Assembly: GCF_900230255.1 (NCBI RefSeq)
Contig: NZ_OCNJ01000006.1
Coordinates: 310,001-374,000 of the forward strand
DNA length: 64,000 nt
Reading direction: 5' to 3'
Origin: Caenispirillum bisanense
GTDB lineage: Bacteria; Pseudomonadota; Alphaproteobacteria; Rhodospirillales; Rhodospirillaceae
In this document: piece by piece, positions 42,781 through 51,558 of the stretch
Layout of the letters: every line of letters begins with the position of its first letter
Numbering within the stretch: position 1 is the stretch's first letter
Translations under genes and position numbers: made by a program
The notes under the pieces: generated by a model
Told to the model about the DNA's origin: nothing
The model's input: the letters and a program-made list of their open reading frames with translations, nothing else
Database searches by the model: none

Positions 42781-43104
42781 TTGTCCGCGGACATGAGAGA
42801 GCTGGCCGTCATGGTGCGGCAGCTTTTTCGATAATGGCGGAATTATCTGGCGCTGCCTTGGATGACCGTTTGTCCGCGGACAAATGATCCCGCTTCCTTG
42901 CTCTGGCGGCAGGTTGTTCGCGGACAGCCAGTTGAACGCGCTACTTCGGTCGCTGCTTGTCCTCCGAAAAGTACCCCTACGCCGACCCTCGGTAGCCTAG
43001 TTGTCTGCGGACAAAGGCGCTTGAGGCTGGCTTCCCAGTACGGCATTTGTCCGCGGACAAAAGGTCGACGTGCCCTCGTTATGGTCGAATTGGGAGCGGA
43101 CATG
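42781..43104. repeat. Palindrome array A (TTTGTCCGCGGACAAA)
   Basis: Perfect 16-bp copies lie at 42869-42884 and 43046-43061. Variants lie at 42781 (TTGTCCGCGGACAT), 42914 (TTGTTCGCGGACA) and 43001 (TTGTCTGCGGACAAA), with decayed copies near 42752, 42955 and 43089. Copies fall on a 43-46 bp grid, about four helical turns. The array fills most of the gene-free stretch 42687-43180. Confidence 0.85.
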
Positions 43105-43180
43105 CGATCATCAGGCTCGACGAGCTTCTGCCGTGGAACTGGATGCCGCCGGCTGAGCGACAGGAGGAGGCTGCCTGACC

Positions 43181-43786
43181 ATGACCATCGAGGATACTGT
43201 TCGCCTGCGGATCAGCCTGGAGGAGATCGAGCCGGAGATCTGGCGCCGCGTCGACGTCCCCCTCGACATGCCGCTCAAGGGACTCCACGACGTCATCCAG
43301 GCGGCGTTCGGGTGGGAGGATTATCACCTCTTCGAGTTCCGTGTCGGCGAGAAGCTTTACGGCATTCCTGATCCCGAGGCCGAGTTTTGGGGCCGCAAGG
43401 TCATGAACGCGAAGACGACGAAGCTGCGGGCGATCCTCGATCGTGGCGTCGAGGCATTCACCTATGTCTACGACTTCGGCGACGACTGGCATCATCGGGT
43501 CGTCGTGGAGGCGTTCGGCACGGCAGATCCGAATGTCGCCCACCCCCGCCTGCTCGACGGTGAACGCCGTGGCCCGCCGGAAGACGTCGGCGGCGTGCCC
43601 GGCTACTTTGACATCCTGGAGGCCGCGACCACGCCCGGTCATCCTGATCACCAGCGGCTGCTCACCTGGTATGGCGGCCCGTACGACCCCGATGACATCG
43701 GAGAGCGAGTCATCCGGCTCCGCCTGGGCATGATCGCCAAGCGTCGCAAGGCAGGAAAAGCAGCTTACGCCAAGCGCAGATCCTGA
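43181..43786 (+). CDS. Plasmid pRiA4b ORF-3 family protein
   Basis: 201 residues. The family core is clear: LRISLEEIEPEIWRRVDVPL, LKGLHDVIQAAFGWEDYHLF, EFRVGEKLYGIPDPE, FTYVYDFGDDWHHRVVVEAF and PGYFDILEAATTPGHPDHQR. This family is widespread on plasmids and mobile elements, and in IS1096-type transposons as a passenger. Its biochemical role is unknown. It lies just after palindrome array A, with GC and codon use closer to the chromosome than to its neighbours. Confidence 0.9.
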   Translation: MTIEDTVRLRISLEEIEPEIWRRVDVPLDMPLKGLHDVIQAAFGWEDYHLFEFRVGEKLYGIPDPEAEFWGRKVMNAKTTKLRAILDRGVEAFTYVYDFGDDWHHRVVVEAFGTADPNVAHPRLLDGERRGPPEDVGGVPGYFDILEAATTPGHPDHQRLLTWYGGPYDPDDIGERVIRLRLGMIAKRRKAGKAAYAKRRS

Positions 43787-43830
43787 CCTGCGGCCTTCAC
43801 CGGCCGGTTGCGTTCGCTGCGATCCATCGG

Positions 43831-43921
43831 CGGTCCTCCCGGTTCAGATCGGCTGTCGCAACCGGACCCTACCGCAAGATCACTGGTGACCACCTCCGTC
43901 AGCTACACCACGACCGGGGAC
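43831..43921. mobile_element. IS256 end relic
   Basis: This stretch matches the right end of the IS256 element at about 60120-60215: the leader with GGCTGTCGCAAC and CCCTACCGCAAGATC, then the terminal repeat with GTCAGCTACACCACGACC. Only about 90 bp remain. It lies next to the 3' end of the four-gene operon. Confidence 0.7.
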
Positions 43922-43952
43922 TCGTCCAGGGCCGCGACCACCGTCCGCATCT

Positions 43953-45140
43953 TCATTCCACCCCTTCCTCAACCAACTCGGCACGCTCAGGGTCATACCG
44001 GTAGCGCGTGATGGAGCCGTCACGAACTCGCTCAACGGCGGCATCGATTACGAAGAGTGGTACAAGAAACCACTCCCTCGGCGTGACCGGCCGGCCGAAG
44101 CGATCGGGGATCTGGATGTCGAGCTGGGCCGGACCGAAGATGCGATGGATCAGGTTCTCCAGGCGCGTCTGGTTGATGTTGTACAGGTCATAGGTCGCCA
44201 CGACCTCGACCGGGGCCATCAGGAACGTCGGCTGAAGGTGCGCTCCCGCGATCCGCTTTTCGACGCTGAGGGTGGTGACGCCGATCTTGTGCACCAACTC
44301 CCGATTGGCAGCGATCATCGGATGGTCGGACTTGCTGCGCAGGACGTAGATCGTGCCGGTGGTGCCGTCGCCCTCCTCCGGCGCATCGGCAAATAGGGGC
44401 CCGGCAACCGGCTCGGTGATGCGGCGGCCTGTTTCGTCCTTGTTCAACGCCCTTTGCAGTGATCGCAGGAGCATGTTGCTCTCGGTGCCGTTGTCGAAGA
44501 TCACCCGCAGGCGCGCGTCGGTCTTGCCCTGATCAGTGAGGATGGGCTCGCCCATTTCGGCGACGTATGCCTTCTGCCCTTCCACGACGAAGAAGCGGCC
44601 CTTCTGGATTTCCGCCTTGAGTTTGAAGGGGCGGGTTTCCCGCTGCCCCGTCTCCAGGTCGCGCTGCACCTTCTCGAACAGCGGCTTGAAGGCGTCGAAA
44701 TCGTCGCAAGGCCGGCGGTTGGCTACGTCCTCGGCGGCTTTGCGGTCCGCGGTCGAGCGAACGTGCTTGAGGTCGGTGAGCGGGCTTGCCTCGACCTCGA
44801 CCCCCAGCGCCGCCAGCAGCGCGTCGTCGTCCATCTCTGCGGTGTCGTCGGCCGGAGCCGCTCCGGTCAGGATATGGCCGTGATCCAGATCGGCCAGCAG
44901 AGCGGTGGCCTCCGGCAGGTTGCGCAGACGTTCCAGGCGCACGGCATAGATGCGTTCGAAGATGTCGCTGCCATCGGGCCGGGGCAGGCGCCCATGCTCC
45001 ACGATGAACTTCTGGATGTCTTCGAAACCCGCGATGATCCGCTCTTCACGCGGCGTTCTGGCGGACTGCTTCTTCTGCTCGACCTCGATCCCGAGTTCGG
45101 CCAACAGCGCGTCGTCCTCGTCGGTGAAGTCGTTAGCCAT
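43953..45140 (-). CDS. GIY-YIG nuclease (T5orf172-type) of the modification operon
   Basis: 395 residues. The C-terminal domain (residues about 258-350) shows GTIYVLRSKSDHPMI, VHKIGVTTLSVEKRIAGA and YNINQTRLENLIHRIFG. These are the GIY, the xIG-like segment with Arg and the catalytic Glu of T5orf172/MUG113 GIY-YIG proteins. The N-terminal half is acidic and repeats the motif DDALLAxLGxEVE (residues about 9-20 and 103-114), which may be a docking segment. It is the last gene of the operon; its start overlaps the helicase stop by 8 bp. It is the likely DNA-cutting effector, by inference. Confidence 0.82.
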   Translation of the reverse strand: MANDFTDEDDALLAELGIEVEQKKQSARTPREERIIAGFEDIQKFIVEHGRLPRPDGSDIFERIYAVRLERLRNLPEATALLADLDHGHILTGAAPADDTAEMDDDALLAALGVEVEASPLTDLKHVRSTADRKAAEDVANRRPCDDFDAFKPLFEKVQRDLETGQRETRPFKLKAEIQKGRFFVVEGQKAYVAEMGEPILTDQGKTDARLRVIFDNGTESNMLLRSLQRALNKDETGRRITEPVAGPLFADAPEEGDGTTGTIYVLRSKSDHPMIAANRELVHKIGVTTLSVEKRIAGAHLQPTFLMAPVEVVATYDLYNINQTRLENLIHRIFGPAQLDIQIPDRFGRPVTPREWFLVPLFVIDAAVERVRDGSITRYRYDPERAELVEEGVE

Positions 45141-47187
45141 TCATGGCCTCCTGCTTCATGCGGGCGAGAAACGCCACGCCTTCCGCCATCTTCTTTTCCC
45201 AGGCGTCGGCGGAGGTCAGCGACGGCAGGCGGCCGCGTTCGTGCTTGAAGCGAACGGCCCGCTTTGCCAGGTCGCGCGCTTCTTCCAGGGTGAGCTTGAT
45301 CTTCTTGGCCTCGATGATGGCGGCGACCTCCTTGAGGCTCTGCTCGCTCATCGTCTTGGCGAGGATGGCATAGGCTTCGCTGAACGGGTTGATGCTGTCG
45401 ATCAGATCGATGTTCAGATCGCGGACGCTGAGGGCGAACTGCCGGACGCCGTCCACGAAGGCGGTGTTCGCCGCCGGCTCCGAACCGTCGCCGACCAAAG
45501 CCTGCTTGGCTTGCTGGGTGAAGTTCATCGCGGCGATCGCGTGTTGACGCACCGCTTCCTGGTCCACCTCGTCCAGATCGGGGTACCTGTCGCGGACGAT
45601 CTTGCCCATCCGCACCTGCGTCAGTTCCTCAGGCACCATTTCCCCATCGAACAGGCCGCGCTCCATTGCCGTCTTGTCCTGCACGAAGGCGGCGATCACC
45701 TCGTTCAGGTCATTCTGGCAGATGCGACTGGCTTCCGGGCTCTTGGGCTGGGTCAACCCCTTGATCTCGATCTGGAAGACGCCCCGTTCTTCGTTGAAGC
45801 CGACGTTGCACTTACTGTCGTCGTAGCCGCCCTGGCCGTAGTCGAAGCCTTCCTGCGCCGTGTTCGCCGGCGTCTTGGGCTTGAACTCGAACTTCGGCGT
45901 CAGGACCTGCTCCATCAGCAGCCCCGCAGCGATGGCCTTGAGCGTGTCGTTCACCGCCTCACGCACGGCCTCCTCGGAGGCGTCGGGCTCTGCGATGAGG
46001 TTGGTGAAGCGGGCACGGGTCTTCCCCTTCGCATCGCGCGTGGCGCGCCCGATGATCTGCACGATCTCGGTCAGGCTGGAGCGGTAGCCGACAGTCAGCG
46101 CATGTTCGCACCAGATCCAGTCGAAGCCTTCCTTGGCCATGCCGAGCGCGATGATGATGTCCACATGGTCGCGGTCGTTCTTGCGGCTCGGGTCCTTCAA
46201 GGACGCTGCCACCTTGTCGCGCTTGGCCGGATCGTCGTCGACCAGGTCGGCGATGCGCAGCACCGTGCCGTCCGGGCGCCTCACGAGCTGAAAGCCGGTG
46301 GCGGGATCGGTGCCCTGCCAATCGCCGAGGGCGTCGATGATGTGCTCAACCTCGCGGTGCTTGTCCTTGGTGCTCTCGCGCGAATTGACGTTCGGGATGT
46401 GCAGGATGGTCTTTTCGGTCGGGTCCAGGACCTTGAGCAGCTCGTCGGCGTAAGGCCCGTTGTAGAAGTAATACCCGATGTCGAGCGTCTTGAGATAGCT
46501 GTAGCCGCTGAGTTGTTCATAGTACGTGTAGGTGACGGTCTCGAAGCGCGCCTCGTCCTCGGGCGACAGAACGGCTTCGGCGTCGCCCCGGAAATACGAT
46601 CCCGTCATGGCGACCACGTGCACCTTGCCTCGGGTGATCAGGGCGCCGAGATGAGCGCCCAGCTTGTTGTCGGGGTTGGCCGAGACGTGGTGGAATTCGT
46701 CCACCGCGATCAGGCGGTCGTCGAAGGCCTCGATGCCGAACTGGTCCACGGCGAAGCGGAAGGTCGCATGGGTGCAGACGAGGATCCGATCCTCGCTTTC
46801 GAGGAACTTCCCGACGGCGCCGACCTTGCCGCTGTCACCGCCCGGCGCATTACACAGGTTCCAGCGCGGCGCGACCGTCCAATCCCAGTAGAAGCCGAAC
46901 TGCGACAGCGGCTCGTCGGCGAAGCTCGACCCGATGGACTTCTCCGGCACCACGATGATGGCCTGCCGGATGCCCTGATTGTACAGCTTGTCGAGCGCGA
47001 TGAACATCAGCGCCCGGCTCTTGCCCGAGGCCGGCGGCGACTTGATCAGCAGGTACTGCTCGCCGCGCTTGTCGTAGGCGCGCTCCTGCATGGTGCGCAT
47101 GCCCAGCTCGTTGGACTTGGTGGAGCTGCCGGTGGCCGGATAGGTGACGGAGACGGAGGGAATGTTCTTTTGCATATTGCCGCTCAC
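45133..47187 (-). CDS. DEAD/DEAH-type helicase of the modification operon
   Basis: 684 residues. Superfamily 2 motifs: Walker A LIKSPPASGKSRALMF (about residue 47), motif II RLIAVDEFHHVSA (DEFH, about 162), motif III VVAMTGSYFRGD, and motifs V-VI IIALGMAKEGFDWIWCEHAL and VQIIGRATRDAKGK (about 380). The C-terminal 250 residues are specific and have no domain that I know. The overall plan resembles the ResIII helicases of restriction systems, without a fused nuclease. The start is GTG 47187 (overlapping the PLD gene stop) or ATG 47175. It presumably couples target recognition to the PLD and GIY-YIG nucleases. Confidence 0.85.
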   Translation of the reverse strand: MSGNMQKNIPSVSVTYPATGSSTKSNELGMRTMQERAYDKRGEQYLLIKSPPASGKSRALMFIALDKLYNQGIRQAIIVVPEKSIGSSFADEPLSQFGFYWDWTVAPRWNLCNAPGGDSGKVGAVGKFLESEDRILVCTHATFRFAVDQFGIEAFDDRLIAVDEFHHVSANPDNKLGAHLGALITRGKVHVVAMTGSYFRGDAEAVLSPEDEARFETVTYTYYEQLSGYSYLKTLDIGYYFYNGPYADELLKVLDPTEKTILHIPNVNSRESTKDKHREVEHIIDALGDWQGTDPATGFQLVRRPDGTVLRIADLVDDDPAKRDKVAASLKDPSRKNDRDHVDIIIALGMAKEGFDWIWCEHALTVGYRSSLTEIVQIIGRATRDAKGKTRARFTNLIAEPDASEEAVREAVNDTLKAIAAGLLMEQVLTPKFEFKPKTPANTAQEGFDYGQGGYDDSKCNVGFNEERGVFQIEIKGLTQPKSPEASRICQNDLNEVIAAFVQDKTAMERGLFDGEMVPEELTQVRMGKIVRDRYPDLDEVDQEAVRQHAIAAMNFTQQAKQALVGDGSEPAANTAFVDGVRQFALSVRDLNIDLIDSINPFSEAYAILAKTMSEQSLKEVAAIIEAKKIKLTLEEARDLAKRAVRFKHERGRLPSLTSADAWEKKMAEGVAFLARMKQEAMNG

Positions 47188-48140
47188 AGGTAATCGCGAA
47201 GAGCATTAATAGGGAAGCAATAGGATTCGTCTTGCGCATGATCGGAAATGTAGCGCTTGACTGCAACCCGCAGGGCATCGCGGTCTTGCCCCACCTCCAG
47301 GCCCTCTATGTCATTTATCTTGTAGGCCGGCTGAAAGCTTTCTCCGCTTTCATTGAAGTCCTTAAAGGTGGGGTCCCGCCGATAGATGCCGTCGAAGGCG
47401 AGATAGCCGCGGCGAGGCTTGCGGAAGTCCACGAGGATCGCGTCCCGAGGAAGGTCCGTCCAATCCCAATAGACCCAGAATTCGGAGCCGTACAGGCGTT
47501 GGGCCTTCGCGTGACCTTGGTCTGCTACGGCCTGATCTTCAGGATCCAGCTCGTCGTAGACGACCACATGGACGTTGAACGCTTCGAAGAACAGAGGATC
47601 TTCCTTCAAAGTCTCGAGAAACGTCCTGCGCTTGGCGTCGGGCGGTAGGATGGTGCGGTTGGTCCGTTGACGCAGCAACCATGCCTCTTCCGCCTGCTTC
47701 AGCCGTTCTTCCGTGATGGTGTCCGCCGCCGTCCACAGGTCGTGGAAGCGCTGCTCCACGGATGCGTCCACGGTCGGGAATGCGACGTTGGCTTCCTCCC
47801 ACCCCGCGGTGTCCTCGCCTTCGAAGCCAAGCCCGTTGGCGGACATGTTGGACGACCCGAGGAAGGAGAACGAGTCGCCGACCACCCCCAGCTTCGCATG
47901 CAGCCGAGAGTGAGCGCGGACGTCGCACCCAAGGTCCTTGAGGGCGCGGATCTCGTGGGGGTTCGTCCCGCCCATATCGAGATTGCAGACGATGCGCGCC
48001 TTGCGGCCGCCATCCAGCCCAAGCTCTTGGCCCGCGCCGGCACCCCAGAAGGCCACGGCGAGATCCACGGTCCCGCCCTTCGCGATCTCCTGCTTCAGCC
48101 GCGCCATGAGGTCGAAGGCATTCAAGATGGAGTAAGTCAT
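47184..48140 (-). CDS. Phospholipase D-like nuclease of the modification operon
   Basis: 318 residues; ATG 48140 overlaps the methyltransferase stop (ATGA). The PLD/HKD motif is RLHAKLGVVGDSFSFLGSSN (residues about 79-98), with the His and Lys but a single copy, so a dimer would form the active site as in Nuc and BfiI. The remainder (VHVVVYDELDPEDQAVADQG, LYGSEFWVYWDWTDLPRDAI) is system-specific. PLD proteins accompany helicases in DISARM (DrmC) and other defence sets. Position between methyltransferase and helicase makes a nuclease role here likely. Confidence 0.85.
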   Translation of the reverse strand: MTYSILNAFDLMARLKQEIAKGGTVDLAVAFWGAGAGQELGLDGGRKARIVCNLDMGGTNPHEIRALKDLGCDVRAHSRLHAKLGVVGDSFSFLGSSNMSANGLGFEGEDTAGWEEANVAFPTVDASVEQRFHDLWTAADTITEERLKQAEEAWLLRQRTNRTILPPDAKRRTFLETLKEDPLFFEAFNVHVVVYDELDPEDQAVADQGHAKAQRLYGSEFWVYWDWTDLPRDAILVDFRKPRRGYLAFDGIYRRDPTFKDFNESGESFQPAYKINDIEGLEVGQDRDALRVAVKRYISDHAQDESYCFPINALRDYL

Positions 48141-50863
48141 GTCGATACCTTCGTAGTCATTCTGGTGTACATCTCGAAGAGCTTTTCGAGGCGTTCCGTG
48201 TCGTTCTTGAAGCGGCGGCCGATGTAGATGCGCTCCAGCGTTTCGTCGTTACGCTCGTGGGCAGCGCGGAGATCGGCCGGCATCGTCTCGGGATCGTAGA
48301 GATCGGCGATGGTGGCGGGGAAATGCGCCTCGCGCGCCAGAAGGATGTCTTCGGCGCAGCGGGTTAGATCCTCACGGTTCTTTTCGGTCAGCTTGGGGAG
48401 GGGAAAGGTGTTCCAGCCGAGGGTGTTGGAGTAACTGAAACGCATTTCAAGGCGAACGCAGACCGTGCCGATCCAGACCCAATGCAAACGAGAGGCGATG
48501 AGGGCCATGTTCCACAGGGGAGCGTCGTAGAGGGCGAATGCTTTGTTAGATATAACAGAATCGTCGCCGAGCAAATCAACCGGCAAGTATTCTCGATTCT
48601 CCGAGGATACAACCGGCACCGCGAGCGTATGCTTTTTCGGCGATTTCATTTCGCGAAACTGGTGTGGCCGATTGACCATCCCGTTAGAAACCGCATCTCT
48701 CGACTTTCGCCTTTTTGCCACCCCCTCTTTGATCCGCTTTTCCACCTCAGGGATTCTTACTGTATTCTCGTCAAGCGTTCCCGGGAACCACAAGCAGCGC
48801 CGAGGCTTAGCATTGATTATCTCCGTGGATCCGAAGAACTTCTTGATGTTTTGTTCCGGCAAGCCTTGTTTAATAAGATCGGCAGCAGCATCTTTATCAA
48901 GCAGCAAGTGATCTGACATGCCATAGTAATTGCCTTTAATCATTAATGGCAGGGCCGATATAGACTTTCGAGCTCCTGCTACCCAGTGGTTTCCCTGCGG
49001 GAGCAGGTATCCATTGATGTTTGACACTTCGATGCGGCTGTCTCCGTCAAACAAGACGGCACCGCTACCTTCAAGTGCGCCGCCCACGACAACAACCGTA
49101 ACTCCGGCGTCATTGGCCGCAAGGTTTGACCACTTAAAAGACCTGATGCCAAAAAAGAACCGCAGCCCATCCCCGAAAAGGGGGCGCCAGAAATTGGCTA
49201 CATGTTGACCTTGGGCTACGCTATTGGTAGACACGAATGCGAAACGAGCAGGCATCTTTTTTGCAAAATCAAAGGCTTTTACAAACCAGCCACATACATA
49301 ATCAAGCAAGCCCCATTTTTCGAATCGGCCCTCAAGTAGCCGCTCAAGGTCCTCTTTCTGTTCATCAGACTTTCTCGCATTCCCCTTGTAGGGCGGGTTT
49401 CCGCAAATATACGTCTCCCCACCCTCGTTCTCAAAATCGATCTGAGCCTGGTCAAGCGGCGTCCCGAACAGATCATCGGACCTCAGCTTCACCCGCGTCC
49501 CCGTCGGCGGGCAGATCGAGAGCCAATCCAGCCGCAGGGCGTTGTCGCAGATAATCCAGTTCTGACTGTCCAGCGGCAGGAACTCGGCCAGCGCCTCCTG
49601 CTGGCCGCGATAGAGCACGTCACACTGGTATTCGGCGATGATCAGCGCCAGGCGAGCGATCTCGGCGGAGAAGTCGCGGATCTCGATGCCGCGGAAGTTG
49701 GTCAACGGGATGTCGGTCTTGCGGTCGCGCTCGCCCCGGCGGCGGTTGATCTCCGCCTCGATGGCGCGGAGCTGCTTGTAGGCGATGACCAGGAAGTTGC
49801 CCGAGCCGCAGGCCGGGTCGAACACCCGGATCTTGGCGATGCGGTTGCGCAGGTTCAGGAGTTTCCGCTTGTTGTCCCCCGCCTCTTCCAGCGCCGCGTT
49901 GAGGTCGTCGAGGAACAGCGGGTTCAGCACCTTCAGGATATTAGGCACCGAGGTGTAGTGCATGCCGAGGACGGCCCGCTCGTCGTCGTCCGCCACGGCC
50001 TGGATCATCGAGCCGAAGATGTCGGGGTTGATCTTGGTCCAGTCCAACCCGCCGATATGGCTGAGGTAGCGCTGCGCGATCTTGGAAAAGCGCGGCACCT
50101 CGACGGAGCCCGAAAACATGCTGCCGTTCACGTAGGGGAAGACGTCGGCCCAGCGGGGCAGATTGGCGGCGGCGCGATCGGCGATCTTCACGTTCATGGC
50201 GCGGAAGATTTCGCTGATGACCTCGTGCACGTTGCTGCCGTCGCGGCTCGACATCTGGTCGACCGTGGCGGTGAACAGGCCGGTGCCGTTGAAGATGTCG
50301 GTATCCTCGGCGAAGAAGCAGAAGATCAGCCGCGCCATGAAGTGGTTCATGTCGTGGCGGCGTTCCGCCGTGCCCCAGTCCGGGTTGTCCTTCAGCAGCT
50401 CGACATAGAGGCGGTTGAGGCGGCCCGTCGCCTTGATGTCGAAGGCGCTTTCGCGGATCTGCTTGACGGTCGAGATGCCCGCGAGCGGCAGGAACACGCC
50501 GAAGAAGTTCGGGAAGTCGGCATAGGCGCAGGCGACGGTTTCGCCGCTGGTCAGGTCTTCTGCCTGAAACTCCTCGCCATCGGTGGCGAGGATGAACTTC
50601 GCCTTGAACTTGACGGTCGCCGGGCTGTCCTTCAGCGCGGCAAAGGTCGCCGACACCGCGCCCGGAGGGCAGGTGGCGATGTGGATGTTGTTGCGCTGAA
50701 GCACGCCGCCCAGGTCCGACTTGTTGGCATCGCCCGTGCGCAGGCGCTTGATCTCGGTCGCCTTGCGTCCGAAGGCTTCGAGAAAGGTGTAGGGGAATTC
50801 CTGGGCGTCGTAGGGGGCTTCGGCCAGATCGGAAACGGCCTGTTCGATCTCGACCGGATTCAT
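48137..50863 (-). CDS. MmeI-like class I DNA methyltransferase
   Basis: 908 residues from ATG 50863. The N-terminal region (residues 1-250) includes NFFGVFLPLAGISTVKQIRE and NHFMARLIFCFFAEDTDIFN, typical of the MmeI-family N-terminus. The methyltransferase core has motif I IRVFDPACGSGNFLVIAY (about 345) and motif IV YICGNPPYKGNA (about 487). NPPY indicates an N6-adenine (or N4-cytosine) enzyme. A target-recognition-like part (IKGNYYGMSDHLLLDKDAAA) and a C-terminal helical part follow. I do not see the PD-ExK nuclease found in type IIL MmeI itself, so cutting is probably done by the co-encoded nucleases. It is first in the operon. Confidence 0.87.
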   Translation of the reverse strand: MNPVEIEQAVSDLAEAPYDAQEFPYTFLEAFGRKATEIKRLRTGDANKSDLGGVLQRNNIHIATCPPGAVSATFAALKDSPATVKFKAKFILATDGEEFQAEDLTSGETVACAYADFPNFFGVFLPLAGISTVKQIRESAFDIKATGRLNRLYVELLKDNPDWGTAERRHDMNHFMARLIFCFFAEDTDIFNGTGLFTATVDQMSSRDGSNVHEVISEIFRAMNVKIADRAAANLPRWADVFPYVNGSMFSGSVEVPRFSKIAQRYLSHIGGLDWTKINPDIFGSMIQAVADDDERAVLGMHYTSVPNILKVLNPLFLDDLNAALEEAGDNKRKLLNLRNRIAKIRVFDPACGSGNFLVIAYKQLRAIEAEINRRRGERDRKTDIPLTNFRGIEIRDFSAEIARLALIIAEYQCDVLYRGQQEALAEFLPLDSQNWIICDNALRLDWLSICPPTGTRVKLRSDDLFGTPLDQAQIDFENEGGETYICGNPPYKGNARKSDEQKEDLERLLEGRFEKWGLLDYVCGWFVKAFDFAKKMPARFAFVSTNSVAQGQHVANFWRPLFGDGLRFFFGIRSFKWSNLAANDAGVTVVVVGGALEGSGAVLFDGDSRIEVSNINGYLLPQGNHWVAGARKSISALPLMIKGNYYGMSDHLLLDKDAAADLIKQGLPEQNIKKFFGSTEIINAKPRRCLWFPGTLDENTVRIPEVEKRIKEGVAKRRKSRDAVSNGMVNRPHQFREMKSPKKHTLAVPVVSSENREYLPVDLLGDDSVISNKAFALYDAPLWNMALIASRLHWVWIGTVCVRLEMRFSYSNTLGWNTFPLPKLTEKNREDLTRCAEDILLAREAHFPATIADLYDPETMPADLRAAHERNDETLERIYIGRRFKNDTERLEKLFEMYTRMTTKVST

Positions 50864-51112
50864 CGGCGCACAGCCTCGCCGAAGGGGGCCGCCGCGATCT
50901 GATGCGCGCGCGCTGTTGCGCGTGCCGGCTCGTAGGTCATCCGCGTTTTCCATCCAAGTCCCGGCGGGTCCGCCGGCCGATGCCGGGCGCGTCGGCGGCG
51001 TCGGTCGGCGCAAGACCCTTGGGCGTCTGCGTTTATCGTTTCCGCCCGACTGTATTGTCCTGATGATCAATTTTCAACGGGCATGGCCGGCGGCGGAACT
51101 GGCCGCGGCCGT

Positions 51113-51187
51113 CATCAGGGAATTGATCGGCTTCGCTGCCGAGCGCCTGATGGAGCGCGTCAGCTACACCACCTCCTGGGACACGAT
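51113..51187. mobile_element. IS256 internal-deletion relic
   Basis: The plus strand encodes [14 protein letters not shown], which matches the IS256 transposase N-terminus ([15 protein letters not shown]). It is joined directly to the terminal repeat GTCAGCTACACCACCTCC and GGGACACGATC of the other IS end. About 1.2 kb of the element is missing. It flanks the 5' side of the four-gene operon; no other gene is seen in 50864-51203. Confidence 0.7.
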
Positions 51188-51270
51188 CATTATCGGGCTG
51201 CCTAGAGGTGGCCCCAGGAATCCGGACAGGATGCTAAGCTGGTCCGCGACTGTCTGAAGGACCTGGATTG

Positions 51271-51558
51271 ATGGGGAAAGTGACGAGGAAGCGCTACTCG
51301 GCCGAGTTCAAGGCGAAGGTGGCGCTGGAGGCGATCAAGGGGGAGCTGACGCTGGCGGAACTCGCTGCCAAGCACGGCATCCACCAGACGATGATCGCGG
51401 CCTGGAAGCGGCAAGCGGTCGAGGGAATGGCGGCGACGTTCAGCGGAAAGGCTGAGGCGACGGGGGCAGCCAGTGAGGCCGATGTGGCGAAGCTGCACGC
51501 CAAGATCGGGCAGTTGGTCGTGGAGCGCGATTTTTTAGCCAAGGCCTTCGGTCGATGA
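51271..51558 (+). CDS. IS3 OrfA (helix-turn-helix)
   Basis: 95 residues from ATG 51271. RKRYSAEFKAKVALEAIKGE and LTLAELAAKHGIHQTMIAAW form the helix-turn-helix that binds the IS ends; a leucine-heptad tail follows (ADVAKLHAKIGQLVVERDFL). A run TTTTTT at 51531-51536 near its end could serve -1 frameshifting to make the OrfAB transposase. The same run is conserved in the second IS3 copy. Confidence 0.9.
   Translation: MGKVTRKRYSAEFKAKVALEAIKGELTLAELAAKHGIHQTMIAAWKRQAVEGMAATFSGKAEATGAASEADVAKLHAKIGQLVVERDFLAKAFGR

Noticed and set aside
42781-43104. The regular repeats as a CRISPR array
   Set aside because: Repeats are 16-bp palindromes with variable 26-31 bp gaps, many imperfect, and no cas genes are present.
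43953-50863. Calling the operon DISARM or BREX
   Set aside because: DISARM needs a DUF1998 protein and BREX needs PglZ and BrxC; none of these is encoded here.
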